Of a stretch of DNA of 64,000 nucleotides, positions 17,369 through 25,672 are shown piece by piece (the first letter of the stretch is position 1; each line of letters begins with the position of its first letter). The DNA is from Mageeibacillus sp. UBA5438 (GTDB taxonomy: Bacteria > Bacillota > Clostridia > Saccharofermentanales > DTU023). The notes beneath the pieces were generated by a model, which was not told the DNA's origin, did not search any database, and saw nothing but the letters and a program-made list of their open reading frames with translations. The DNA lies in assembly GCA_002427535.1 (NCBI GenBank), contig DIRK01000058.1, positions 1-64,000 on the forward strand, given 5' to 3'. The position numbers and the translations under genes are program-made.

Positions 17369-18893
17369 GGTTCGGCCCCACCCCGCGGATCATCTGCGGC
17401 AAGGCGTCCACGGCATCGCGGATCTCCGCGGTCGTAAAGGTCAGCCGTTCCACTACCTCCGCAAGACGTGTGTCAAACACATCCAGTGTGCGGCTCACAT
17501 AGTCGCTCGATTCTTTCGTGAAATTCGTGGTATTGTCGCGGATCTGACGGTTCAAATCTTCCAAGGTCGAAAGCTGTTCATCCAGGCGTTCAAGCAAAAT
17601 CGCCGCGTTCTTGTTCTGAGACGCGGACATGCGCACCGAAGCATCAATCGCGTTAGCACTCTCATCAATGCCCTCGCCGATCTTGTCAGAATACAGTTTC
17701 AGCTGCTCCGTCATCTTCTCCACATGGGTCGCAAGATCGTTTTGCTCCCCCGCGTAAAGCCGTGTAATCTTATCGACACTGACCCCTAAGGATTCCATAC
17801 TGTCCGAAATGGACGCCATCTCCTCGGCCATGTCATCCTTGGCAAGGGTCATAAGGCGCATGGCTTCCAGCACATCGTCGTGAATCAGTTTATTGTCGTC
17901 ACGCGAGCGGATCATGGTCGCGGTCGCCTCCTCCATCATGTCCGTGCTCGAGGCGGCTACCTGGTGCAGGATCTGCAGTTTATCGGGCAGGTTCGCCAGA
18001 TGGACCGAAAGCGATTCAGCCACAGAAGCGGCAAACATATCCATCAGCTGCCGCATCCCCTCTTCTTGTTTTTCAGCCAGTGATTTGGCAAGTTCGGTCA
18101 AAGCGTGATTCGCGTCGTTCAAAGGCGGCGCGACCTCTTCACTCATAATCTGCCGCACACTCGTGTTAATGCCCTCGGCAAAATCGCCCGAGGCCAAGGT
18201 GTCGGCAAGCCGCGAAAACTGATTCACTTCACTTCGCATCTTTTCGCCGTAACTCAGCATTTCGCTGACAAGAAGGGACACGCCCGTCCCGTCCAAGAAA
18301 ACAGGGGCGAAAGAAGACAAAGCCACGAGCGCGCGATTTTTTGCCTCCTCAACCTGCCTTGCGGCGCGGTTGCCGTACCAGAGCAACATAAGCGCCATCA
18401 AAAGCGATGCGAAAAACAACGCGCCGCCCACCGCCAACGACAGCACCCACTGCTTTGAAAACAAAGCAAAGAGCAAAAGAAGCGACAGGCCGCCAGATCC
18501 GACGGCAAAGCAGATAAGCGCGAAAAGGCGCGTCTTGGTCAGCACCAAGGCTTTGTCAAAAAAACCGAGTGAATCAAAAATAGGATCAGGATCGGGCAAC
18601 AATCGCCCCTCATAGTGCAAAAAACTGATCCGTGAAAGCTGATCGCCGAACGCTGTCAGATGTTCATCACCGGCGTCATGAAACGCCTCCCGGACGGACT
18701 CTGCCGGCAGCAACGCGGCATCGGGTCCCCCTTTTAAGCGATCGACAATCGACGATGCGTCTCCTTGTGCAATGAGTGTTTTATGACGGCTTTTGATAAT
18801 GCCTACCGCCAACAGGGCCAACGCGGCCAATAAAAGCATCGCTCCCCCGATTAAGGTTGACAATACAAAGGGATCTTGAAAATTAACGGGCAC
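17361..18893 (-). CDS. ExbB/MotA/ZorA-like membrane protein with long coiled-coil tail
   Basis: The 510-residue protein has one N-terminal helix (about 10-32), a cytoplasmic stretch of about 85 residues, a closely spaced helix pair (about 118-145 and 148-173), and then 330 residues of heptad-rich, Ser/Met/Asp-rich coiled coil. Helix spacing matches ExbB/TolQ/MotA and the extended-tail variant ZorA. The conserved pore helices are very divergent and the typical GTFxGL motif is missing. No MotB/ExbD/ZorB (peptidoglycan-binding) partner is adjacent, only the unknown protein at 16469. Chemoreceptor-like or cell-division coiled-coil proteins are alternatives. It is 16 bases downstream of ddl in the same direction, close to wall synthesis genes. 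Confidence 0.55.
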   Translation of the reverse strand: MPVNFQDPFVLSTLIGGAMLLLAALALLAVGIIKSRHKTLIAQGDASSIVDRLKGGPDAALLPAESVREAFHDAGDEHLTAFGDQLSRISFLHYEGRLLPDPDPIFDSLGFFDKALVLTKTRLFALICFAVGSGGLSLLLLFALFSKQWVLSLAVGGALFFASLLMALMLLWYGNRAARQVEEAKNRALVALSSFAPVFLDGTGVSLLVSEMLSYGEKMRSEVNQFSRLADTLASGDFAEGINTSVRQIMSEEVAPPLNDANHALTELAKSLAEKQEEGMRQLMDMFAASVAESLSVHLANLPDKLQILHQVAASSTDMMEEATATMIRSRDDNKLIHDDVLEAMRLMTLAKDDMAEEMASISDSMESLGVSVDKITRLYAGEQNDLATHVEKMTEQLKLYSDKIGEGIDESANAIDASVRMSASQNKNAAILLERLDEQLSTLEDLNRQIRDNTTNFTKESSDYVSRTLDVFDTRLAEVVERLTFTTAEIRDAVDALPQMIRGVGPNHG

Positions 18894-18909
18894 AGCCTAA
18901 TCCTCCTCT

Positions 18910-19989
18910 TTATGAATCTCGCAGGAACGCGAATTTGATCAGTTCACGCAATAATTCCGCGTCACCGTAGCCCGCTTCGCGAAACAGCCTGGGGTACATG
19001 CTGATACTCACAAATCCGGGAATTGTATTGATTTCATTGAGCAACACCCGGTCATCTTCGGTGAGGAAGAAATCAATCCGGGCCATGCCGTAACAGTCGA
19101 GCGCCTGCCAGGCCTCCGACGCGATCATGCGAAGGCGCATCAACTGATCGTCTCGAAGTTTCGCCGGGGCAATCAGTTCTGAAGCGGAATCTTCTTTGTA
19201 TTTTGAGTCATAGTCGTAAAACTCGCGGTCAGGGACAATCTCGCCGACGGGCGACAATATCGGTTTTCCGTAGCCACCGAACGCCGCGATCTCAAGTTCA
19301 CGCCCCCTCACCCCTTCTTCAATGACCAATTTTCGGTCATATTGAAAAGCAAACTCGATGGCGTCAACCAGTTCATCGGGGGACGCCACACGGCGGATGC
19401 CGAGAGAAGAACCGCCGCGGGCCGGTTTCACAAATAGGGGGTAATGCATCCCCTGGACAAGATCGTCGAGCATTTTCTCGTCGCGATGAATGAAGGTATA
19501 TCGATCCAGGGCGCGCCAAGGCGTATGCGGGATGGCACATTGGTCAAAGACCGTGTTCGCGAATACTTTGTCCATGGCTATCGCGCTTGCGGCGACCCCG
19601 CAGCCGACGTAAGGAATCCCCGAAAGCTCAAGCATCCCCTGGACGGTGCCATCCTCCCCAAAAGGGCCGTGGAGCACGGGGAAAACGCAGTCCACCGGGT
19701 AAGTAATCGACCGGCCGTCGCGTTTGGTAAACAGATAAGGCTTGGACGTATCAGGGACAAGCGTCGCAGGGGTCACAGGACCCTCGGCGTACCAGCGGTC
19801 TTCCCGCATGGCCTGGGTCGGGCCTCCGTAGGCGTACCAGCGACCTTCCCGCGTGATGGCGACGGGAAGAATATGAAACGCTTCACACTGCTTCAATGTA
19901 TCAATGATATAGGCAGCCGAAGAAAGCGAGACCTCATGCTCCCCCGAGCGGCCGCCAAAAAGGACGACGATATTTTTACGAGACGCCAT
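18910..19989 (-). CDS. ddl: D-alanine--D-alanine ligase
   Basis: An ATP-grasp ligase joining two D-alanines for the peptidoglycan stem peptide. The N-terminal GGRSGEHEVSL motif, the central KPARGGSSLGI and the C-terminal LNEINTIPGFVSISMYP (Mg and substrate binding) are all present at the normal 359-residue length. The YDYDSKY loop and SISMYP ending fit D-Ala specificity like Bacillus Ddl rather than VanA-type D-lactate ligases. It overlaps the coiled-coil protein upstream by 14 bases. Confidence 0.95.
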   Translation of the reverse strand: MASRKNIVVLFGGRSGEHEVSLSSAAYIIDTLKQCEAFHILPVAITREGRWYAYGGPTQAMREDRWYAEGPVTPATLVPDTSKPYLFTKRDGRSITYPVDCVFPVLHGPFGEDGTVQGMLELSGIPYVGCGVAASAIAMDKVFANTVFDQCAIPHTPWRALDRYTFIHRDEKMLDDLVQGMHYPLFVKPARGGSSLGIRRVASPDELVDAIEFAFQYDRKLVIEEGVRGRELEIAAFGGYGKPILSPVGEIVPDREFYDYDSKYKEDSASELIAPAKLRDDQLMRLRMIASEAWQALDCYGMARIDFFLTEDDRVLLNEINTIPGFVSISMYPRLFREAGYGDAELLRELIKFAFLRDS

Positions 19990-20509
19990 TTGAATCTCCC
20001 AGGCTCTTCTTGTTGCGGGTAATATTCACGAGAATATCCGTCAGATGATCTTCCAAATTGCTCATCATCTCGTGCGCGTATTCAATCGCGGCCGCGCGGA
20101 TGTCCGCACTCTGGCGCGTCGCATCCTCGATCATGATCGAGGCATTGTTCAAGGCCTGCTGCGTAATCTCATGCTCGTCGATCATGCGCGCCATCTGCGC
20201 TTCCGCATCACGCATAATGGTGTCCGCCTCCCGCCTTGCCTGATTAATCAGCTGGCGGTTTTGCTGGAGCACCCATTTGGCCCGCTCAAATTCTTCGGGC
20301 AGACCCTCCCGGATCATACGGACGAGAAAAAGCATCTCCTCACGTTCGACCATGCAGCGATCTGAAAAAGGGACCGCACGCGCGTCGATCATTTCTGTTT
20401 CCAGCCGATCAAGCAAGGTGGCAACGCTTCTATCCTCACGGGGGCGTTCCCGCCTCCTTACTTCCTCGCGATCACCCTCTGCTTCACGCCTCTCCTCATA
20501 GTCATTCAT
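19976..20509 (-). CDS. DivIVA/SepIVA-like coiled-coil protein
   Basis: A 177-residue, highly charged protein. Residues 1-35 are Arg/Glu-rich; from about 75 onward it is one long coiled coil (NRQLINQARREADTIMRDAE) similar to the b subunit of ATP synthase and to DivIVA-family cell-division scaffolds. Clostridia often carry such a gene beside coaD. The start at 20509 lies 8 bases after GGAGG and is preferred over three upstream ATGs in the frame. It overlaps coaD by 8 bases and ddl by 14. Function is inferred from shape and neighbours. Confidence 0.7.
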   Translation of the reverse strand: MNDYEERREAEGDREEVRRRERPREDRSVATLLDRLETEMIDARAVPFSDRCMVEREEMLFLVRMIREGLPEEFERAKWVLQQNRQLINQARREADTIMRDAEAQMARMIDEHEITQQALNNASIMIEDATRQSADIRAAAIEYAHEMMSNLEDHLTDILVNITRNKKSLGDSNGVS

Positions 20510-21032
20510 GTTCATTTCCTCCATCCGAAACTCCGTATAATGACGTGACCTCATCTAAAATAGCCTCAGGTATAAAAGAGGCGACCGATTCCCCCAGCCT
20601 CGCGATCTCGCGCACCAGCGAGGAGGACAAATTCCGATAACTTGAATAGGACGGCAAAAAGATCGTCTCCACCCGAACGTCCAGCATGCGGTTGATCTCG
20701 GCCATTTGAATTTCTTCTTCAAATTGGACCGGTCCCCGTACCCCCCGGACTATCGTGTCGATCCCATGCTTCTCACAAAAATGAACCAGTAATCCGTCGG
20801 CCGCAAGAACCTCGACCGAGGGATAATCTGCCAACGCTTTACGGATCCATTCGACGCGCTTTTCAATCGGAACCACCGTCGTCTTATGACTGTTGTCAAA
20901 AACAGCAATCACTAATTCATCGCAAAGCAATATTGCCCGCTCCACGACATTCAGATGCCCTTTTGTAAAGGGATCGTAAGTCCCGGGAAAGACCATTTTG
21001 CGCTTTTTCTCGATTGAGCCGTCTGAGCGCAT
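20502..21032 (-). CDS. coaD: Phosphopantetheine adenylyltransferase
   Basis: CoaD makes dephospho-CoA from 4'-phosphopantetheine and ATP. The nucleotidyltransferase motifs GTYDPFTKGH (with the TxGH histidine) and YSSYRNLSSSLVREIA are intact. GGGAGG six bases before ATG 21032 supports that start and a short N-terminal extension of about 12 residues (MRSDGSIEKKRK) compared with typical CoaD, which begins at the MVFPG strand. It follows rsmD, the common bacterial order. Confidence 0.95.
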   Translation of the reverse strand: MRSDGSIEKKRKMVFPGTYDPFTKGHLNVVERAILLCDELVIAVFDNSHKTTVVPIEKRVEWIRKALADYPSVEVLAADGLLVHFCEKHGIDTIVRGVRGPVQFEEEIQMAEINRMLDVRVETIFLPSYSSYRNLSSSLVREIARLGESVASFIPEAILDEVTSLYGVSDGGNEHE

Positions 21033-21062
21033 CAAAATGCCTCCCTTATTTCGCCGTAATAC

Positions 21063-21632
21063 CTATTTTGAGTCTGTTTTAAGCTGGTAAAAGGATAGCA
21101 CGCCACTGCCGTACTGACAACCGCGAACACGCGTCAGAGCCGTATCGAACATGACTTCCAACGGAGCCTTGCTGTCTGTTTCAATGATCAGGAAAGCATT
21201 GGGTAAAAGAAGTTTCGGCAAAATGGAATCAAGGGAGTGCATGACTTCATCGCTAAGTTTCCAGGGCGGATCCACATAGATCAGGTCAAAGCGCACCCCC
21301 TCTTGGACCAATGCCTTTAAATGCCTCAGATAATCGCCGGGCAATAAGACCGCGCCTTCTGACAAACGCGTCTTTTCAATATTTTGCCTAATCGCCAACA
21401 CGGCGTCCCTGTCCTTCTCGATCATGACCGCTTTTTGAGCGCCTCTTGACAGCGCCTCTAGTGCAATCTGCCCCGAACCTGAAAAAACATCGAGGATGGT
21501 AAATCCCTCAACACGTTCCGAAAGAATTGAAAACAACGCCTCCTTCATCCGATCAGAGGTCGGCCGGCTCCCCAGCCCCTTAGGCGCCACGAGCCGTGTG
21601 CCTTTTGCTTTTCCCGCGATAATCCTCGGCAT
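21063..21632 (-). CDS. rsmD: 16S rRNA (guanine966-N2)-methyltransferase
   Basis: RsmD methylates G966 of 16S rRNA using S-adenosylmethionine. The sequence starts MPRIIAGKAKG with the SRPTSDRMKEALFSIL region, SAM-binding DVFSGSGQIALEALSRGA, and the catalytic (N/D)PP(Y/F/W) motif as VDPPW. Length 189 residues is normal. It lies 9 bases after recG and 30 before coaD. Confidence 0.93.
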   Translation of the reverse strand: MPRIIAGKAKGTRLVAPKGLGSRPTSDRMKEALFSILSERVEGFTILDVFSGSGQIALEALSRGAQKAVMIEKDRDAVLAIRQNIEKTRLSEGAVLLPGDYLRHLKALVQEGVRFDLIYVDPPWKLSDEVMHSLDSILPKLLLPNAFLIIETDSKAPLEVMFDTALTRVRGCQYGSGVLSFYQLKTDSK

Positions 21633-21641
21633 CTAACCCTC

Positions 21642-23693
21642 CTACAGCCCGGGACGCGTCAGGCGTTCACCGTAGCGCCTTTTGAATTCCCTCATGATCA
21701 CTTGGTTCTCTGGCTTTGACAGGTCGGGATCCTGTTTGAAAAGAGCGTCACACAGCCGGTAGGCTTCTTTTAACAATTCACTGTCTTCATACAGGTTCGC
21801 CACCTTGAAATCGGGAAGACCGTGCTGTTCCACACCGAAAAAATCACCGGGGCCGCGAAGCAAAAGATCCTCCTCCGCGATCATGAAACCGCTGTTGTTT
21901 TTACACAACACCGTCAACCTTCTTTTCACCAAGGGATCTTCACTGTCACTCATCAGGATACAAAAAGATTCAATGGAAGAACGTCCGACACGCCCTCTCA
22001 ACTGGTGCAGCTGAGACAGGCCGAAACGTTCCGCGTTTTCAACCACCAGGAGCGTCGCGTCCGGCTGGTCGATGCCCACCTCAATGACCGTTGTTGAGAC
22101 GAGAATATCAATCTCACCCCGGCCGAAGGCCTCCATGACCGACAGTTTCTCCTTCGTCTTTAAGCGGCCGTGCATGAGGGCGACCCGTAAATCAGGAAAC
22201 ACCTGTTTGGACAGACGCTCGTACACGGTTTGTGCGGAGTTCAGATCCATGAGATCAGAATCCTCGATCATGGGGCAGACGACATACACCTTGTGCCCCC
22301 TTTCAACCTCGCGGCGGATCGCGCGATCCACGCGCGGGCGCTCGTGCTCCGTCGCGGTGTAGGTCTTCACCGGCAACCGCCCCTTGGGATTGTCCCGCAT
22401 CTCCGAGATATCCAGGTCGCCGTACAAGATCATGGCAAGCGTCCTCGGGATCGGGGTCGCGGACATGACGAGCACATGCGGGATCATCACCCCTTCTCCT
22501 GTCAGGCTGACGCGCTGGCGGACGCCGAAGCGATGCTGTTCGTCCGTGACACAGAGCCCCAATTTTTGGAAGGTGACATCGCTTTCTAACACCGCGTGTG
22601 TGCCGATCAGGATATCAATCGTACCTTTTTTTAACTGCTCGGCAAGAAGCCGCCTTTTAGCAGCGGGGACGGCGCCCGTAAGAAGCGCGATTTCAAGGCC
22701 GGTACCTTCCAATATTTTCGCTAAACTCTCGGCATGTTGGCCGGCCAAAATGGTCGTCGGCGCCATCAGGACCGACTGGTAGCCCTCCCAGGCGGCCACC
22801 GCCATGGCCGCGGCCGCGACCACCGTTTTTCCGGAACCCACATCCCCCTGGATCAGGCGATTGGCCGGCTCCGCGCGTTTGAAATCAGTCAGGATCGCCT
22901 CGATCGTCTCCTTTTGTGAGCCGGTCAGTTCGAAAGGTAATTGTGAAAGAAGCGATTGAAGTTTCGTCTCGGTCTCAGCCCCTATGGCCATCTCGGGACC
23001 CTTTTCCTTCTTCCTTCCCGCGCGAAGCGCGCGAAGGCCCGAAAGGACAAGAAACAACTCTTCAAAGGCAAGACGCCGTCTCGCGATGTCGATCTCCTTT
23101 GCGTCATTTGGAAAATGAATTCTTCGGATCGCAAAATCCGCCGTTGAAAGCTTCGCCTGCTGGCGGATGGAAGGCGGTAACGATTCTTCCACCGTAAGAT
23201 CGGAATGTAAAAGAATCCTTTGCACGGCCTGACGGATGTTTGACTGGTAGAGCCCCGCGGTCAAGGGGTACACGGGAAGAAAGGCAGGCAAATCGCTATC
23301 ATCGAGTTTTCGAAACTCAGGACTCAACACCGTGCGTCCGCGCTTGGTTTCAATCTTGCCCCGAAACACATAGCGCTCGCCCCGCCGAATCTGTTCGGTG
23401 ATCCACGGTTGGTTAAACCAAATCACTGCGATGTGGCCGCTGTCATCCGAGAGTCGAGTGCGGACATAACAGAGCTTGCCTCTGCGCGATAAGGAAGGCA
23501 CCTGATCGACCGTGGCTTCAAAAACGGCTAAATCGCCTTCGCGTAGCGACGCGATCGGGACGCGTTCATGCCAGTTCTCGTATGAGCGCGGCATGAGCCA
23601 TAAAAGATCGTCTAGGCTATAGATGCCCAGTTTTTGAAACAACTTCCCCCGTCTTTCTGAAATCCCCGGTAAAACCGTAATCGCTTTTTCCAT
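21642..23693 (-). CDS. recG: ATP-dependent DNA helicase RecG
   Basis: RecG remodels stalled replication forks and branched recombination intermediates. An N-terminal wedge/OB domain (residues about 50-150) is followed by SF2 motor domains with Walker A QGDVGSGKTVVA, the DExH box as TDEQHRFG, and QLRGRVGRS near the C-terminus. From ATG 23693 it has 683 residues, the family norm, and lies 10 bases after nth. A GTG at 23750 in the same frame would give an overlap with nth and is less likely. Confidence 0.95.
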   Translation of the reverse strand: MEKAITVLPGISERRGKLFQKLGIYSLDDLLWLMPRSYENWHERVPIASLREGDLAVFEATVDQVPSLSRRGKLCYVRTRLSDDSGHIAVIWFNQPWITEQIRRGERYVFRGKIETKRGRTVLSPEFRKLDDSDLPAFLPVYPLTAGLYQSNIRQAVQRILLHSDLTVEESLPPSIRQQAKLSTADFAIRRIHFPNDAKEIDIARRRLAFEELFLVLSGLRALRAGRKKEKGPEMAIGAETETKLQSLLSQLPFELTGSQKETIEAILTDFKRAEPANRLIQGDVGSGKTVVAAAAMAVAAWEGYQSVLMAPTTILAGQHAESLAKILEGTGLEIALLTGAVPAAKRRLLAEQLKKGTIDILIGTHAVLESDVTFQKLGLCVTDEQHRFGVRQRVSLTGEGVMIPHVLVMSATPIPRTLAMILYGDLDISEMRDNPKGRLPVKTYTATEHERPRVDRAIRREVERGHKVYVVCPMIEDSDLMDLNSAQTVYERLSKQVFPDLRVALMHGRLKTKEKLSVMEAFGRGEIDILVSTTVIEVGIDQPDATLLVVENAERFGLSQLHQLRGRVGRSSIESFCILMSDSEDPLVKRRLTVLCKNNSGFMIAEEDLLLRGPGDFFGVEQHGLPDFKVANLYEDSELLKEAYRLCDALFKQDPDLSKPENQVIMREFKRRYGERLTRPGL

Positions 23694-23703
23694 GAATAAG
23701 GGG

Positions 23704-24405
23704 TCAGACACAATCTTGCTCCTCGGCTTCGGAGGGATCGAGCGCCTCACCGTATCGGCATTCTGCCCGGATGGGACATGAAAAACAAAGACGGCAGCGT
23801 GCCTTGCAGAGATCGCGACCGTGAGTGACCATGAGGTGCCCCCAAAGTGTCCAGTGCTCTTCTGGCAGGATGGCCATCAGGTCGCGTTCAATTTTTGGAG
23901 GTCTGTCACTGTCGGTGAAACCGATCAGGCGACTGATCCGGGCACAGTGCGTATCCACCACGACCGCCTGCTTGCCGAAGGCATCGCCCCGGATGAGGTT
24001 AGCGATCTTGCGGCCGACGCCGGGGAGCGCCATCAGCGCTTCTTCCGACTCCGGAACCCGGCCGTCATAATGCTCAACCAACTGCTGCGCGGTGCCGACC
24101 AGGGCCTTGGCCTTGGAGCGGAACAGGCCGCAGCTGCGAATAATGGGCTCAACCGCCTTTATCTCCGCCAGAGCCATGGATTCCGGGTCAGGATATTCTG
24201 AAAAAAGCGCGGGCGTTATTTTATTCACGCGCTCATCGGTGCATTGAGAGGCCAGGATGGCGCCCACCAAAAGCTCCCAGGGCGATTCATGCGTCAAGGT
24301 GGTTTCGGCATAGGGGTAATGTTGTAACAGTTTTTCAACGATGATGCGGGCGCGTTTTTCGGTCAGTTGAAGAGCACTCAAGGCCGTTCCTCCAACAAGA
24401 AACAT
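23704..24405 (-). CDS. nth: Endonuclease III
   Basis: A base-excision DNA glycosylase/AP lyase for oxidised pyrimidines. The helix-hairpin-helix LPGVGRKIANLI carries the catalytic lysine, VDTHCARISRL holds the catalytic aspartate, and four cysteines in C-x6-C-x2-C-x5-C spacing (CKARCRLCFSCPIRAEC region) bind the 4Fe-4S cluster. The start overlaps the end of the HtrA-like gene by 28 bases; a start a few codons later is possible. Confidence 0.95.
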   Translation of the reverse strand: MFLVGGTALSALQLTEKRARIIVEKLLQHYPYAETTLTHESPWELLVGAILASQCTDERVNKITPALFSEYPDPESMALAEIKAVEPIIRSCGLFRSKAKALVGTAQQLVEHYDGRVPESEEALMALPGVGRKIANLIRGDAFGKQAVVVDTHCARISRLIGFTDSDRPPKIERDLMAILPEEHWTLWGHLMVTHGRDLCKARCRLCFSCPIRAECRYGEALDPSEAEEQDCV

Positions 24406-25589
24406 GTTTTGACAAGGGTCTGTTCATCCGAGGGGCGAAACACCGTCATCTCCATCAGGGCGCCCACCACTTGACCGTCCATGAAGCTTAGGAGGTCTTT
24501 TGTCTCCTCCATTACTTGGCCGTTAATACTAAGGAGAATGTCACCCGCGTTCAATCCGGCGGTGTAGGCGGCGCTTTCCGGCTTCACTAAATCAATGTAC
24601 AGTCCCTTGGGATATCCGAAACGCTCGGATAACTCATGCATCTCCTCATCCGCAAGTACCGTGATGCCGAGTGCCGCGCGTCTTTCCGGCGCGCCTTCCG
24701 GTCGATGGAGAATGCGGTCAATGACATCCAGCACCACCGGTGACGGCACAGCGTAACCCTGATGCTGCACATAGATGCGCCTGAGGTAGGCGCTCGTCAA
24801 GGCAACAATTTCACCGTCACGGTTAATGAGCGGGCTGCCCGCGTAAACAGAAAAGGTGGGGATGCTTGTCTCCAACAGCCCCAAAGGCGAGCCATCCTCT
24901 TCAATGGCCGCGCGATAAAGTGATGTGATGTAACCGATCGCAAGGCCCCCATCACGGATCAAGGCGGGCGGATAACCGATCATGTAGACGGGAGCGCCGA
25001 TAGCCAGTTCAGGATTTTTGGCCAAGGTTACCGCGGGGAAACTCAACTCTTCTTGCTCCTGAACCTTGATAATGGCCAGATCCACCGTCGAATGGTAACC
25101 CAGAAGTTTTGCGGGAAGCGCCTCATGGGTTCCCCTGATCGTCACATCGATCGACGCGTCGGGCAAAAGCTCACCGCGATAATCAAGCGCCCGTTCGAAC
25201 AAGCTGTAGGTGGTGACGATGATCCCGGATTCATCCACGATAAGGCCCGTGAAGAATTCTTCGCGTTTGGCATAAAGAGAAGAGGCCGGTATCGTGACAT
25301 GGATAGACACCACGGAAGGTGCGATCTGTTCATAAATATCGGCTAAGAAATTCTCATCTTCTTCGGGGAGTTCCGGATCATTATCCGTCGGCTCAGTCAC
25401 CGGCGTCGTCGTCACCGTGGTCGTACGGGTCGTGGTGGTTGTGCTACGGGTTGTCAAAGCTGAAGTCTCACTTTCGGACGGTTCTGTCGCCTCGCCGTTT
25501 TGTCCCGGACAAGAAAGCGGAATAAAGATCGCCGCGACAAGTAGCAAAGCGATCAGAAAGATCAGTAATATCCGCTCCTTTTTAATCAT
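24378..25589 (-). CDS. HtrA/DegP-like protein with lost catalytic triad, PDZ domain
   Basis: An N-terminal membrane/signal helix (residues 6-26) is followed by a threonine-rich linker (44-66), a chymotrypsin-fold domain (about 80-290) and a PDZ domain (about 305-395, GLYIDLV and AGLNAGDILLSING). The triad is broken: the histidine position in GxIVTNNHV is Ser129 (GIIVTTYSLF), the nucleophile in GNSGGPL is Ala250 (VYAGSPL), and only Asp170 (STVDLAII) remains. It is therefore probably a binding or sensing protein outside the cell. It stands directly after a two-component system, where active HtrA proteases are often found, so it may bind misfolded wall proteins or modulate the sensor. Not an assembly error, as the frame is clean. 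Confidence 0.85.
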   Translation of the reverse strand: MIKKERILLIFLIALLLVAAIFIPLSCPGQNGEATEPSESETSALTTRSTTTTTRTTTVTTTPVTEPTDNDPELPEEDENFLADIYEQIAPSVVSIHVTIPASSLYAKREEFFTGLIVDESGIIVTTYSLFERALDYRGELLPDASIDVTIRGTHEALPAKLLGYHSTVDLAIIKVQEQEELSFPAVTLAKNPELAIGAPVYMIGYPPALIRDGGLAIGYITSLYRAAIEEDGSPLGLLETSIPTFSVYAGSPLINRDGEIVALTSAYLRRIYVQHQGYAVPSPVVLDVIDRILHRPEGAPERRAALGITVLADEEMHELSERFGYPKGLYIDLVKPESAAYTAGLNAGDILLSINGQVMEETKDLLSFMDGQVVGALMEMTVFRPSDEQTLVKTCFLLEERP

Positions 25590-25672
25590 CTAGGCATCCA
25601 ACTCCCCGTTTGAATTTCATTTAGTTTAGCGATCACATATAGCCATTTTATGAACTATATAACAGGCAGGCC

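Noticed and set aside
16469..18893. A complete Zorya anti-phage system
   Set aside because: Only a topology-level resemblance to ZorA; no ZorB-like stator protein, helicase or nuclease gene is adjacent.
21643..23693. Long plus-strand open frames opposite recG
   Set aside because: All are antisense to a fully conserved helicase gene and show no family similarity.
23694..23750. Longer recG starting at GTG 23750
   Set aside because: It would overlap nth by about 47 bases and add residues not found in RecG; ATG 23693 gives the normal length.
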